Source: Capillidium heterosporum
Lineage: Eukaryota; Entomophthoromycota; Entomophthoromycetes; Entomophthorales; Capillidiaceae
Assembly (NCBI GenBank): GCA_016630905.1
Contig: WBMQ01000014.1
Span: 806,001 to 870,000, forward strand
Direction of reading: 5' to 3'
DNA: 64,000 bases
In this document: positions 49,601 through 59,594 of the stretch, piece after piece
Position numbering within the stretch: position 1 is the first letter of the stretch
Layout: every line of letters begins with the position of its first letter
Made by a program: the position numbers and the translations under genes
Notes under the pieces: generated by a model
What the model saw: only the letters and a program-made list of their open reading frames with translations
The model's database searches: none
What the model was told of the DNA's origin: nothing

Positions 49601-50531
49601 CTGCCAGCTGCCATTGGGTTTACGATCTACTTGATTGTGACGACGATTATCACTGCTGCTAAGGGAGGAGTTATTTCACCCATCCCACTGATCATCCTGG
49701 GGTTAATTCTTGGTCTACCGGCCGTGCTGATTGTTATGACGACCCGTAAAATCAGCTATCTGGGCTGGATGGTGGCCTATTTGCTTGCACTTCCAGTTTG
49801 GAACTTTATTCTACCAGTGTATGCCTTCTGGCACTTTGACGACTTCTCGTGGGGACAGACCCGTATGGTAGCTGGTGAGGACAAGAGCAACCATGGCGAA
49901 AGCACCGGTGAGTTTGACTCGAGCCATATCATCATGAAGCGGTGGGAGGAATTTGAACGCGAAAAGCGTAGACGCACTGTCGCCGTGCTAAGTCAGTATG
50001 GCACTCAAGTTTCACTACCCACCACCCTTGCACAACGAGAACAACCGCTTCGGTGGTTCTAGGGGCAACTTACTAGGATCCAACCTGAATGCCGGTAACT
50101 CGAGGTACACCTTGAACTCTAACAATTCTAACGGTAACGGAAACAACGGGAATACGAACGGAGTCAGCAGTAATCTGGATAATCTGGGCTACATGTCCCC
50201 TGCCGCCTTAAAACGAGTGTCGCGGGCAGTTGCCGCCGAGGAGGAACTCAACACCATCTTGACTGACCACCCCAACTACAGCAACAGCTACGGCCTAGAT
50301 GAAGGTCAGTACCCGTCCAGTCCCATCCAGTTGGAGGCTGAGCAAATTAACTCCATGCCCTGGCGCTCTCAGAACACGTTTAACCCAAGATCTTCCAACT
50401 TGAACATCGAGACTAGCCGCCTATCCTTCAACGAAGAAGGTGGTAGCCCCAACTTGAATGTCAGTCCCAACGCCCTCCCTCACACTCGAAACTCCTCTAT
50501 GTTCGACCCTACCTTTACCCCTAGCAAATAG
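46646..50531 (+). CDS. Chitin synthase, class IV-type (division 2), with one +1 frame discontinuity near the end
   Basis: A plasma-membrane GT2 enzyme that polymerises GlcNAc from UDP-GlcNAc. Exon 1 starts MSTNNEQDIDYAAYSLKPTE at 46646; a 42-nt intron follows. The N-terminal membrane pair (WTVFSWIMTCCFPPFLL and KITLVSIIVIICAGLGFVTF) precedes a cytochrome-b5-like region. The catalytic domain holds the nucleotide-binding LLFVVADGIV, the DxD-like VDADTTV, GVTCLPGCFCMYR, the catalytic LGEDRFLT and the product-site QRRRWINST. C-terminal TM helices end in WNFILPVYAFWHFDDFSWG. No myosin motor is present, so it is class IV-like rather than class V/VII. After AVLSQYG (about 49996-50045) the coding signal moves by +1 to an Asn/Ser-rich tail ending DPTFTPSK. 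Total about 1,280 residues. Confidence 0.93.
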
Positions 50532-51611
50532 TTGACTTTTAAATGATGAGGCTGGGTAACCTGACATCTTAACTCAACTCAACCTTGAATATTTTTTAAT
50601 CTAATAAAAATTTTGTTATCCGCTTTGTATAGCTGGTTGATCTACCTTTATCGTTGTAGTTGTTTGTATCTGACGTCCAAAAGTTTAAAAAGTTAATTCT
50701 ACTTGGGCTACCCTTCAGGTATTTAGTAGCTGATGCAGTTGATTTTAGAAGTTATATTTAGAGATAAAGCTGAGGCTTGTTGTATTATAACAGATAAAAA
50801 TAAACCCTTCAAGCCTATGTCAATGCTGGTTTCTGCTTTCACAAATGGAATTTGAACTTTAAGGCCTATTTTAGATTGCTGTCTTAGTTCGAATACACTT
50901 GCAATATGAAATGATAGAAAGAGGTGAAAACTGCAATATACCTTCAGTTCAAGGTTCGTATGTGCACCTTTATTATAGAGAGACACTTTCTTTGAAATAG
51001 ATATATAATTGAGTGCTGTTCGTTTATGGAATTCCAATATCCTTTGTGAGCAACCTCTCATGACTAAACACAATAGAATTAAGGATCTAAGGCTGCTACA
51101 ACACATGAAATGTTGTGTTATTTGGACAGAGGGCTTCGAAATTTGATGTTTATTATACTTTTGACAAGAGTGCTTCATATAAAATTACAATCAAAATCCC
51201 AAAGTGCATTCTAAATCTGCAGCCATTGAGCTCAATAGCCTAAAATACGATCATAGTATACTGGTCTATTAAACATTGATCTTAAAGGATATAGAAATGA
51301 AAACTAACATAGTCTCGATGTTTTCAACTGATTTCTTTGCAAATTCTACTCAAATCTACGTGATAGTTCTTAAGGAGGCCGTTGAACTGTCTAAAAATGC
51401 ACTTTTGATATGGTTGGAAAACTCACCTGTTCTGAACGAAACAGTAGACAAAATGGATGTATATTTCACGTTGATAAAAGTATTCGCTACGGTTGCTAGT
51501 GGCTTCCAAGTATATATAAAAGGATAGGAAATCAACCACCAAATTCATAACAATATAATTATAAAAACATTGAAGTCTATTCCACTTACATCACAACTTG
51601 ATACATTCGAT
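50532..51611. other. intergenic, 1.1 kb
   Basis: A 151-codon minus-strand frame (50723-51178) and an 83-codon plus-strand frame (51276-51527) lie here. Neither has a recognised motif or promoter support; they are probably chance. Confidence 0.4.
51560..51566 (+). promoter_or_regulatory. TATA box of the secreted repeat protein gene
   Basis: Reads TATAAAA, 52 bp upstream of the ATG at 51612. Confidence 0.5.
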
Positions 51612-52700
51612 ATGAGAATCCGTCAGCATTTACTTTTGACCTTAACACTGTATACGCTTACAGCTACCAGTATCTACCTGCCAAAGTTGGAAAGGCGTGA
51701 TGAAATCTACGATAGAGATGGACATTCTTCACCTCGTACTTCGAATACAGACACTGATTTAAACTTTGCCGATTCTGGATCCAATCCCAACCTCATCCAA
51801 AAGCTAACTGGTTCGTCAGAAGGTGGTATATTAGGTGGCTTGACATCGATACTCAATATCTTGCCAACCTCTAAATCTCAATCCCAATCCAATTCCGATG
51901 CAAAATCTGATGCAACCAAAACCAACTTGATAAGCTCCATCTTGAATTTAAGTGTACTGGATACCAATAACAACGACGTCAATTCGGGTTTGAAACGTCA
52001 AGATTCAGCATCAGCTTTAGATTCGACACTACCGTCATCTCCGTCATCCAATGGTCTATTAAGTATAGTAGGTATAACAAATAAGGATACCGATATCGAA
52101 AAGAAGTCTGGTAATGGGCCACTAGGTCAGCTAGGTGTTGGCTCAGCAACTCAAATATCTGACAAGGAATCACAGGCCTCACCAAATAAAGATACCAACA
52201 CTGAAAAGAAATCAAGTGATGGGTTGCTAGGTTTACTAGGTGCTGGCCCAGCAACTCAAATTTCCAACAAGGGATCGCAAGCTTCTGATGGCCAAAGTGC
52301 AACCGATTCCAATGGTCCTGGTTCCAGCTCCCGTTCTCATACTAGTTCTATTGAAGACCTGATTCTGCTTTTTCCCAAGGAAAGGCAGGAAGGCGGTAAT
52401 AACGGCAACATCCCCAATTCCAGTTCTAGAGCCAATGGCATTGTTGATAACCAAGATGGGGCTTCCAGTAGAGGCAATGGTAGAACTACAAATTCTGGCT
52501 CTAGTGTTAACAGAGTTGTCGATGACGGGGATAGCACTTCAAATCGCCCAGCCAACCGGATTGTTGATGATATGGATGGGAATGAGGGTTTCGACGGTGC
52601 GGATGAAATTGAAAATGGTACCATTAACAACGGGGTTCTCAATGATATTGCAGATGATCCTCTAGTTAACATCGCAGGATTTGCTTCGAGGGGTTCATAG
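51612..52700 (+). CDS. Secreted low-complexity repeat protein, unknown function
   Basis: Not recognised. 362 residues from the ATG at 51612, which starts a signal peptide (MRIRQHLLLTLTLYTLTATS). The body is Ser/Asn/Asp/Gly-rich. A dibasic site (LERRDE, residue about 30) and a Lys-Arg (GLKRQDS) could be Kex2-type processing sites, so a pro-protein is possible. Residues encoded by 52080-52289 form two 35-residue imperfect repeats (NKDTDIEKKSGNGPLGQLG... and NKDTNTEKKSSDGLLGLLG...). A second, looser repeat family carries ANGIVDNQDG, VNRVVDDGDS and ANRIVDDMDG. A wall-associated or secreted effector-like role is speculation. No introns. Confidence 0.7.
   Translation: MRIRQHLLLTLTLYTLTATSIYLPKLERRDEIYDRDGHSSPRTSNTDTDLNFADSGSNPNLIQKLTGSSEGGILGGLTSILNILPTSKSQSQSNSDAKSDATKTNLISSILNLSVLDTNNNDVNSGLKRQDSASALDSTLPSSPSSNGLLSIVGITNKDTDIEKKSGNGPLGQLGVGSATQISDKESQASPNKDTNTEKKSSDGLLGLLGAGPATQISNKGSQASDGQSATDSNGPGSSSRSHTSSIEDLILLFPKERQEGGNNGNIPNSSSRANGIVDNQDGASSRGNGRTTNSGSSVNRVVDDGDSTSNRPANRIVDDMDGNEGFDGADEIENGTINNGVLNDIADDPLVNIAGFASRGS
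52080..52289 (+). repeat. Two tandem 105-bp coding repeats
   Basis: Units 52080-52184 and 52185-52289 encode 35 residues each, in register, with conserved NKDT..EKKS, GPLGQLG/GLLGLLG, ATQIS and SQAS. Confidence 0.75.
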
Positions 52701-53678
52701 GGATAATATCAGACTGTTGTTTTTTGAAATTTCGTTGATTTAATAAACTTTCTATATACTTTCATTGGTGATTATAGTTTCTGGTTAGTAATTTGAATAG
52801 CTGTTTTATATGTGGCCTAATTAAACATATATGATGGGATATTTTCCTTATTAAAGGATGATATCTTTTAATCGTACTAACCGAAATTTCTATTAGGGAA
52901 CTGTAGGACTGTTAATTTTAGTTAACTGTTCAGCACACGATGACTCTTCTCCCATTTAGACCCTTGCTTAAAAACAGCAGCATATGTAGACTCTGGCTCA
53001 ATAAATACATAAGGAGGTGGATGAAAGTATAAACCCATAGCTAAAGCCTTTTATCAGATGCTATGTAAATTTCAATCAAGAATATGCTTATTACTCTAAT
53101 GGTATGGCTTACCTTTATAGTATGCTTTGATAAAAGATCCTTATTTCCGTATCTTTTATAAAGCCACCTCTGCATATTTCAAAATGGATCCAGTACATCT
53201 AACATCACTATATCTCTTTTTCGTATCGTTCTATTGCTTAGGCCAAAAGAACCTGTGTTTTAAACTTTTCTAAGGATGGTGGTTATATTCATAACTACAT
53301 AGCTGTAAACTTAATGTTTTGATATAGCGGTAGTTGGGAAATATAAGTTTCCTATTGCTTTCGGCCTAAGGTTAGATGACATATTGATATCTTACCTATG
53401 TTCTCATAATATGGTTTAATATACTGGATAACCTAAGCCATTTATTTCTTATATGGATGTTATTAAATTTTTTCTATAAGCGCCTATGAAACAGAAAATC
53501 GAATGTTTGTAAAGTCAAATCTATATCTCTTGGAAACCCACTTTAGTGTTTACAACTGATAGAATAATAAAATACACAGGTATATTGTAGCCTACAATAA
53601 AAATATGAATTAAAAATAGATATACAAAGATAAATGGATATAGCATATTTAATACTTTATGGCAACCGGTCTCTGATT
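52701..53678. other. convergent intergenic region, 1 kb
   Basis: 3' flanks of the secreted repeat protein and the EF-Tu-like gene. AT-rich; nothing recognised. Confidence 0.5.
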
Positions 53679-54306
53679 TCAGTGGGCAGGTAGCTTGTCA
53701 ACACCTTTCATGAGGTCCAGGATTGGTTTCTGGGACTTGCGGTCGTTGGATTCCAAAAGACTGGAGGCCGAACCCCTGTAGACAGTGATGTTCTCCGAGT
53801 TTAGACCAGCGTTTGTCAAGCTGTCTTTGACAGTCAGTTCGACGACTTCGACCTGGTCGGCATCTTCAGCCAAATCAGTTTTGTTCAGAAAGACGATTAT
53901 TTTGGCACCACCCTGTAGTTTATCCTTGACCAAGTTTACCTGCTTCATAGTAGATTCTTCTTGGCCGGCAATGACGTCCACCACCAAAACGGCGCCAGTC
54001 GATTGTCTCCCCGGTGACCTCGATATAGTGCTCCAAATCGGCATCGGTCTCAAAGTCATAGAAGGTGTAGCTACGTTTACCACTCTCCACTTCGGCCTTT
54101 GATAGCTTGACTTCGACCATACCGTCCTTACCTTGGATCTTGCAGCTGGTGGCCGTACCCATCTCCTCGATGCTGGTGGATTTGGTCTTGGACTTGGAGC
54201 TCAGGACCTTGGTGATGACAGTTGCCAATGTCGTCTTGCCGTGGCCTTCATGCCCTAGGATGAGGATGGTGGACTTTTGTTTCACTTTATCGGTTCCGAT
54301 GGGCAT
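53679..54306 (-). CDS. Degenerate stand-alone EF-Tu-like GTPase domain, with a +1 frame discontinuity
   Basis: Resembles domain I of bacterial/mitochondrial EF-Tu. G1 is GHEGHGKTT (EF-Tu: GHVDHGKTT). G4 is FLNKTD and G5 is in RGSASSLLE. The block TGAVLVVDVIAGQEESTMKQ matches the EF-Tu segment after G3. G2 is not recognisable, and the G3 DCPGH is replaced by YDFETDADLEHY, so GTP hydrolysis and ribosome function are doubtful. Domains II and III are absent: the protein stops after MKGVDKLPAH at about 209 residues. The frame moves by +1 at about 54001-54020 (EVTG... then TGAVLVV), within or next to a run of four C on the plus strand. It could be a neofunctionalised G-domain protein or a decaying gene. 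No targeting peptide is obvious. Confidence 0.7.
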
Positions 54307-55191
54307 CTTGTTATGTCTTGTCTTGTTCTGTCTGAGGTGGCTTGCAAAGAGTTAGTTCAAATTTAGATTCAAGTTCGTTTCTCGTCTTGGGCTGGTACTA
54401 TAAAAAGCAGTCCTACTTGTGGGGGGTTGGTTTAAATAGGCCAAAGCCAGTGACGTAAAGTATTTTTAGCTTACCCCTGGATGGTAGTTGGGTATTGAGT
54501 TAGGATTCGTCAGCTGTGCATTTGAAACCTGTATAGCTTAAATAAAGTAGTTTCACCCCTAAAGCATGAGATTCATTTGATAACTATTCCGTTCAGCGGA
54601 TACTTTTATTCAAATTGACCAATCGGTTTGGAGGATTGCAATAGTCATACCAGATGTGACGAAGATAGAACAGTCACAAAGCTATTGGAAAGTCAAACCT
54701 GTCACACTTCCTTTCAAAATTTTGTAAACTACCCCTCCCTCCTATTGGAAATGCTGGGTATGGTATGTTTTCGAATGCTGGTATGCTAGCAGCCTGTAAA
54801 TCTGTATGCAGATTTGATAATAATAGGTTGTCACTTATTTCAACTAGAGTAAATGTAAAGCTGAGAGTATAGATTTCCTTTGTTCTGAATTCACCTACAA
54901 ATTTAGTATATTTTATTTGCCATATTTGTAAATGTAATTTGGAACAGAGAGTAAAACTCACTGGATGCTAGTATGTCAGTTTAAGATAAATAGATCTTAT
55001 GTTATCAATTAAAGAAGACTATAAGCACTTGAATAAAAATGTTCTTATTACTCATATTTCTGTTTACTTGACTATATGCTTAGAACCATATAAATATAGG
55101 AGATACATATGTGAATACCATACTTTATATTTGTAAGCATCAGATTTCCAAGTGATAATATGTTGGCAACGCTTCAACCTTGGGTTGGAAA
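54307..55191. other. intergenic, 0.9 kb
   Basis: Promoter side of the EF-Tu-like gene. A 95-codon minus-strand frame (54674-54961) has no recognised features. Confidence 0.45.
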
Positions 55192-55550
55192 TCAATCTTG
55201 AGGAACAATTTGAGTTCTAAATTTTGGATTGGAAACGTCTATTTGAATTGAAAGTTCAAAGCTGCTCACATCTGGTTTTGCATCATTGTCTATAGGAAAC
55301 CGAAATGATGTCATTATCAAAGCTTGATCAAGCTTCGAGAGAACATTTGAACAGATTCTCAACTAACTTGTAGCCAATCATAGTGCTTAAAAGCCTACCT
55401 TTAGCTGAAAAGCAATAGGATGATCCGTATCGAAAAGTTTGTAGAAAATTAATCCGCCAATAATGAGGACCTATACAAAAATACTGGAAGCATCCATCAC
55501 TATACCCATAAAATTTTGTAATAGGCAACTATTTGGTGAGACTTAACCTT
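55192..55550 (-). CDS. Candidate small membrane protein in short exons
   Basis: Not recognised. On the minus strand a hydrophobic exon (55399-55470) reads [20 protein letters not shown]. It is bounded upstream by a 35-nt GT-AG intron (55471-55505), which joins it to an upstream AYYKILW segment, and downstream by a GTAGG donor. A 3' exon (55192-55289) reads [18 protein letters not shown]... and stops after VPQD. The intron between them would be 109 nt and may contain another exon. Codon quality is better than the surrounding DNA, and it would share its promoter with RPL13. No start codon was fixed. Confidence 0.3.
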
Positions 55551-55576
55551 CTCTCTATTCGTTCCGACAGGTCAAA

Positions 55577-56299
55577 ATGGTTTTGAAGCACAACAACCAA
55601 CTCCCTAATCAGCATTTCCGCAAAGACTGGCAGATCAGAGTTAAGACTTGGTTCAACCAGCCCGGTCAGAAATTACGCCGCCGTAATGTCCGCAAGGCCA
55701 AGGCCATTAAGATTGCGCCCAAGCCCATCGATGGTCTCCTCCGCCCCGCTGTAAAGTGCCCCACCATCCGTTACAACACCAAGCTCCGTGCTGGTCGTGG
55801 TTTCACTTTGGAGGAGCTCAAGGTAAATTTAATTTTGGTAAATTGGAATGTAAAATTAAAAGATTTAAGGCTGCCGGTATCCACCGCCGTGAAGCCCGTA
55901 ACATCGGTATTGCCGTTGACCACCGCCGTCGCAACAAGTCGGAGGAGTCTTTGGCCCTCAATGTCGAACGCCTCAACCTCTACAAGAGCAAGTTGATTGT
56001 GTTCCCCCGCAAGGCTGGCAAGGCCAAGAAGGGAGACTCTGAGGTAACTTGGATTTCAAGTATTTTTTTAAAAATGACAGGCTTCCGAGCTCAGCGCCGC
56101 CACCCAATTCAAGGGCCCCATCCTCCCCATTGTCAACAAAGTTGTCGTTGAAGCTCCCCGTGCCATCACTGAAGATGAAAAGAACTTCAAAGCCTTCCAG
56201 GCCCTCAGAAACGCTCACTTCGACTTGCGTCTCAAGGGTAAGCGTGAGAAGAAGCTCAAGGAGAAGGCCGAGGAGGAAGCTAACAAGGTTAAAAAATAA
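55577..56299 (+). CDS. RPL13: 60S ribosomal protein eL13
   Basis: A large-subunit structural protein. Three exons: 55577-55822, 55870-56043 and 56081-56299, with introns of 47 nt and 37 nt. The protein starts [20 protein letters not shown] and contains [79 protein letters not shown] and the basic C terminus ending KVKK. Length about 212 residues, normal. Codons are strongly biased to C/G-ending forms. The sequence just before the ATG (GTGAG ... CCGACAG) could be a 35-nt 5'-UTR intron, which is common in ribosomal protein genes, but this is only suggestive. Confidence 0.97.
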
Positions 56300-57035
56300 A
56301 CAGCTGTTTGGGATAGGAGCTACTAATTTCCAACCCACAATTAAGTTATTAAATGCGAAAGATTTGGTACATAGAGGTAATTTTATTTCATTTAAAAGCT
56401 TTTACATTATTTCCTTATTCGGGCTTAAACATTGTTATAATTTGTAATGTTAATAATTGGGGCTTTTGTCATACTTTCAATCCCTTTATTTAGTTCGGCA
56501 CTTTAGTAGTTTGTTTATTATTATAGTTTTAGTTTTAAACCGATTGTTGTTGCATTTATAACTCAAGAAATCTGAAAATGCATCGGCTATTATGAATACT
56601 GATGTAAGCCTTATGGCACTATTAAACTTTGTATAGTTTTCAAACCTCTTATTATTCCTAGCACACTAAATCTGAAAGACTTTTATTTCAAAATAGAATC
56701 TATGTTGGAACCTTATAGTTTTTTTAGCAATTTGAAAGTTTTGATAGATATTTGGAAGCTAGTTAGTATTTTGTCTATGAAATTACTAAATCTAACCTTT
56801 GCACTTCTAAATATAACTCAAAATTTAAGCTTTGAATGAAGGTTTTGGGTATAATTTCTATAACCAAAGCTTCTACTTTTTAAAAACCATGTATATCAAA
56901 GTTATAAACATCAATAGTACAATTTTTAGAAATATATTTTATAAATATTAACCTTTAAGGTCAATGCAAAATATTTTAATTTTTATAATATATTTTCAAG
57001 TATTAGGCCAAAAAACTAATACAAAATATGTTGTC

Positions 57036-57057
57036 AACTTAGCTTTTCAGCCAAGTT
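57036..57057. repeat. Hairpin following TTGTC, copy 1
   Basis: AACTTAGC and GCCAAGTT arms around a 6-nt loop. The preceding 13 bases TTGTCAACTTAGC (57031-57043) recur exactly at 58744-58756. Confidence 0.4.
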
Positions 57058-58246
57058 ATATATCAAATATTAGATTATTTTACCTTTTATAGCTAGCTTA
57101 CATTTGTGCTTTAGGTTATGTATTTTTATCTTTTATTAATTATTTAGTAAAAAAGTGATAATCTATTAAATCTAAATATTATAAAATAGTAGAAATATTT
57201 AAACTTGTTAATTGCTACTGAAAACTTTATCTTAATAATGCTCTACTTTGCAAATAAAATTTATTTTTAGTAAGTTTTTTAGTTATTAAATAATATAACT
57301 ATAGAGAAGTCTTCTCAAAAATGCTAGACTAAACTTAAGATAAGCTAATATAGTAGTAATTATACTATTAAAACTAAAAAAACTTAGTGCTATTGTTTTA
57401 ATAGCTAATATTTTAGTTATAACCTAAACCTAAAGTTAGTTTATAAAGACAAATAAGGCTAAAAAGAATAATTATATATTGGATTCTAGTACTTAATTCT
57501 ATCTAATTACCTTTAATTCTAATTTTAAGCAATTTTAATCTAATGCTATTTTATAAATCTTAAGCTATTCTTAATTTAATACTAATTTATATACTAACTT
57601 TTAGCTAATTTAACAATCATAAAAAATTAGTTTTAATAGTAAATAATGATTATAATATAAAAGAAACTAAACTATTTATTTATAAATAAAAGTTATATAA
57701 GTTAAAAAGATTTATATAAAAGCAAAAAATAAAAACATTAGAATAGTAAAGATATTAGTGATTAGTACTTTATTAAGTAAATGATTTATATACATCATAC
57801 TTTAAAAGCAAACTAGAATAATTTATTTATAATATGTTATAAATTAATACAATAATAACTATTTAGTTTATATAAAGACTTTAGCTTTTTATAATTAATT
57901 ATTAAGCAATTAAAACCTAATCTATTATAAGGTAAAAATAATAATAGTATTAAAGTTTATATAACTAAAAGGATTATTAAGTTAATTTTTAAAAAAGTTA
58001 TTTAAGATTTTATTATAGAAAGTTTAAATAAAGTAAGCTAAAAAAATATAAAAATTAAACTATATAGTTATATAATCTAATAACTAAAAGGTAAACTAAA
58101 AATAAAACTTTATTTATAAATAAAATAAAAGATCAAGTTGTTAAAAATAGCTATAATAAGAAAAAGAAAATTAAATTATTATAATAACTATAGCTAAAAG
58201 TTAAAATTAAAAGATAAGTAATAGCTATAAATAGCAAAATAAAATA

Positions 58247-58309
58247 TTATTAAAATATAAACCTTTAGTAGCATTTTAAAAGTTTAAATATTTTTTAATA
58301 TTTTAATAA
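58247..58309. repeat. Short terminal-inverted-repeat element, copy 2 (decayed)
   Basis: Aligns with 25266-25329 in the same orientation. The ends read TTATTAAAATATAA and TAATATTTTAATAA, differing almost only by G-to-A and C-to-T. Confidence 0.55.
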
Positions 58310-58453
58310 TACTAATTAGTTATTAGAATTCTAGTATCTAAATATTATACTAATAATAGTTAAAAATTATTAAAAGGAATTAAAAGTATTTAATAAATAA
58401 AATAATTTTTTAATTAAAAATAATTATAAATAAAAAGTAGAAAAATAAAAAAT

Positions 58454-58654
58454 TAGTATAATAATAGTATAAAGAAATAGGTTAATAACCTTATATTAAG
58501 AATTATAATAATCAAGGTTATTATATTTTAAAAACTTTAATAATTAGTAGTAAAATATATAATATTAGTATTTAATTATTATTATAATAACCTTAATTAT
58601 TACTATTACTATTATAAAGTTATTAACCTATTTCTTTATACTATTATTATACTA
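58454..58654. repeat. 36-bp perfect inverted repeat with 129-bp spacer
   Basis: 58454-58489 and 58619-58654 are exact reverse complements, and pairing continues imperfectly on both outer sides for roughly another 60 bp. It is consistent with two head-to-head copies of the repeat seen near 25450-25540. Confidence 0.65.
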
Positions 58655-58748
58655 CTTTTTTATTTTATCTTTTAATTTTTTTATTTTTTATTTATAATTA
58701 CTTTTAATTAAAATCTATTTTACTTATTAAATATTTTTATTTTTTGTC

Positions 58749-58770
58749 AACTTAGCCTAAAAGCTAAGTT
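58749..58770. repeat. Hairpin following TTGTC, copy 2
   Basis: AACTTAGC and GCTAAGTT arms around a 6-nt loop; perfect here, with one mismatch in copy 1. Confidence 0.4.
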
Positions 58771-59594
58771 AGGTATTAAATAGTAAAACATTTATTTTTC
58801 ATAAAAAACCTATAATTTGACTACTACTAAACAGAGTATTTTAGGATAATATAGTTACATATTCATTTATATACTTTAAAATACCTACTATTTATTAGTA
58901 TACACTTTAACTAATAGCAAAGTTGCTTAAATTACCTAAGATCAATTTTCTATTAAGGTAAGTTTGGGATTTTGGACTTAATGCTAGATTTTCTAATAGT
59001 TAACCTATAGAGAAAGTAAGTCTAAAATATGAAGATAGATAGTAGTAATTAGGATAGTAACTTTTTAGTTTATTAAGAAAAGAGTTTACTAATAAGTCTT
59101 TAAATTATGCCTTGTTTTGGATTTATTATATAAGAAGAACAAAACAAAAAAAGAGAAAAAAAAGATAAATAAAAAGAAAAACAGATAGAAAGAAAAAAGA
59201 AAAAAGGATAAAAATAGGAAACAGACTACTAAATAAGAAAAAATAAATAAAAGGACAAAAAGAATAGTAAAAGAATAAAATAAAAAAAAAGAGTTTTTGG
59301 ATTGCTTTTATTAATAAAAGAGAAAGTTTCTAAGTTAGTTTATTAGAATTGTTTAAGACCTTTTTTTTAAGTTTGCTCTAATTGTAGATTAAGTTTGAAT
59401 TAGGTTAATTATAATGTTTTAAGGATTTCTAACTAGAAGTATTGTAAGAATAAAGCTTTTATATTAGATTTAATTGTAAAGTAGTTGCTGCATCTATATT
59501 AGTTAGCCTATAACACAATATACATATTATGTTCTATATTAAAAAACTTACCAAGTTTGGCCAAATCTACTTGTTAGGAAACATCTATAAGGAA

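Noticed and set aside
4675-50045. A shared slippery motif, CAA CCN (Gln-Pro), near four of the +1 sites (P450, SMG7 twice, chitin synthase)
   Set aside because: The same codon pair is read normally elsewhere: chitin synthase IEQPEVDP (CAA CCC), PI31 SQPLG, RQPLH and LQPNP, the SMG7-like tail AQPSV and the RRM-protein tail GQPTN. In chitin synthase, codon quality also places the shift upstream of CAA CCG.
49996-50062. A 67-nt GT...AG intron explaining the chitin synthase frame change
   Set aside because: The frame arithmetic works, but the stretch is GC-rich, lacks a branch-like CTAA(C/T), and the second frame already shows coding-quality codons inside it.
50723-51178. A 151-codon minus-strand frame downstream of chitin synthase
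   Set aside because: No motif, promoter or domain; one frame of this length is expected by chance in a window of this size and composition.
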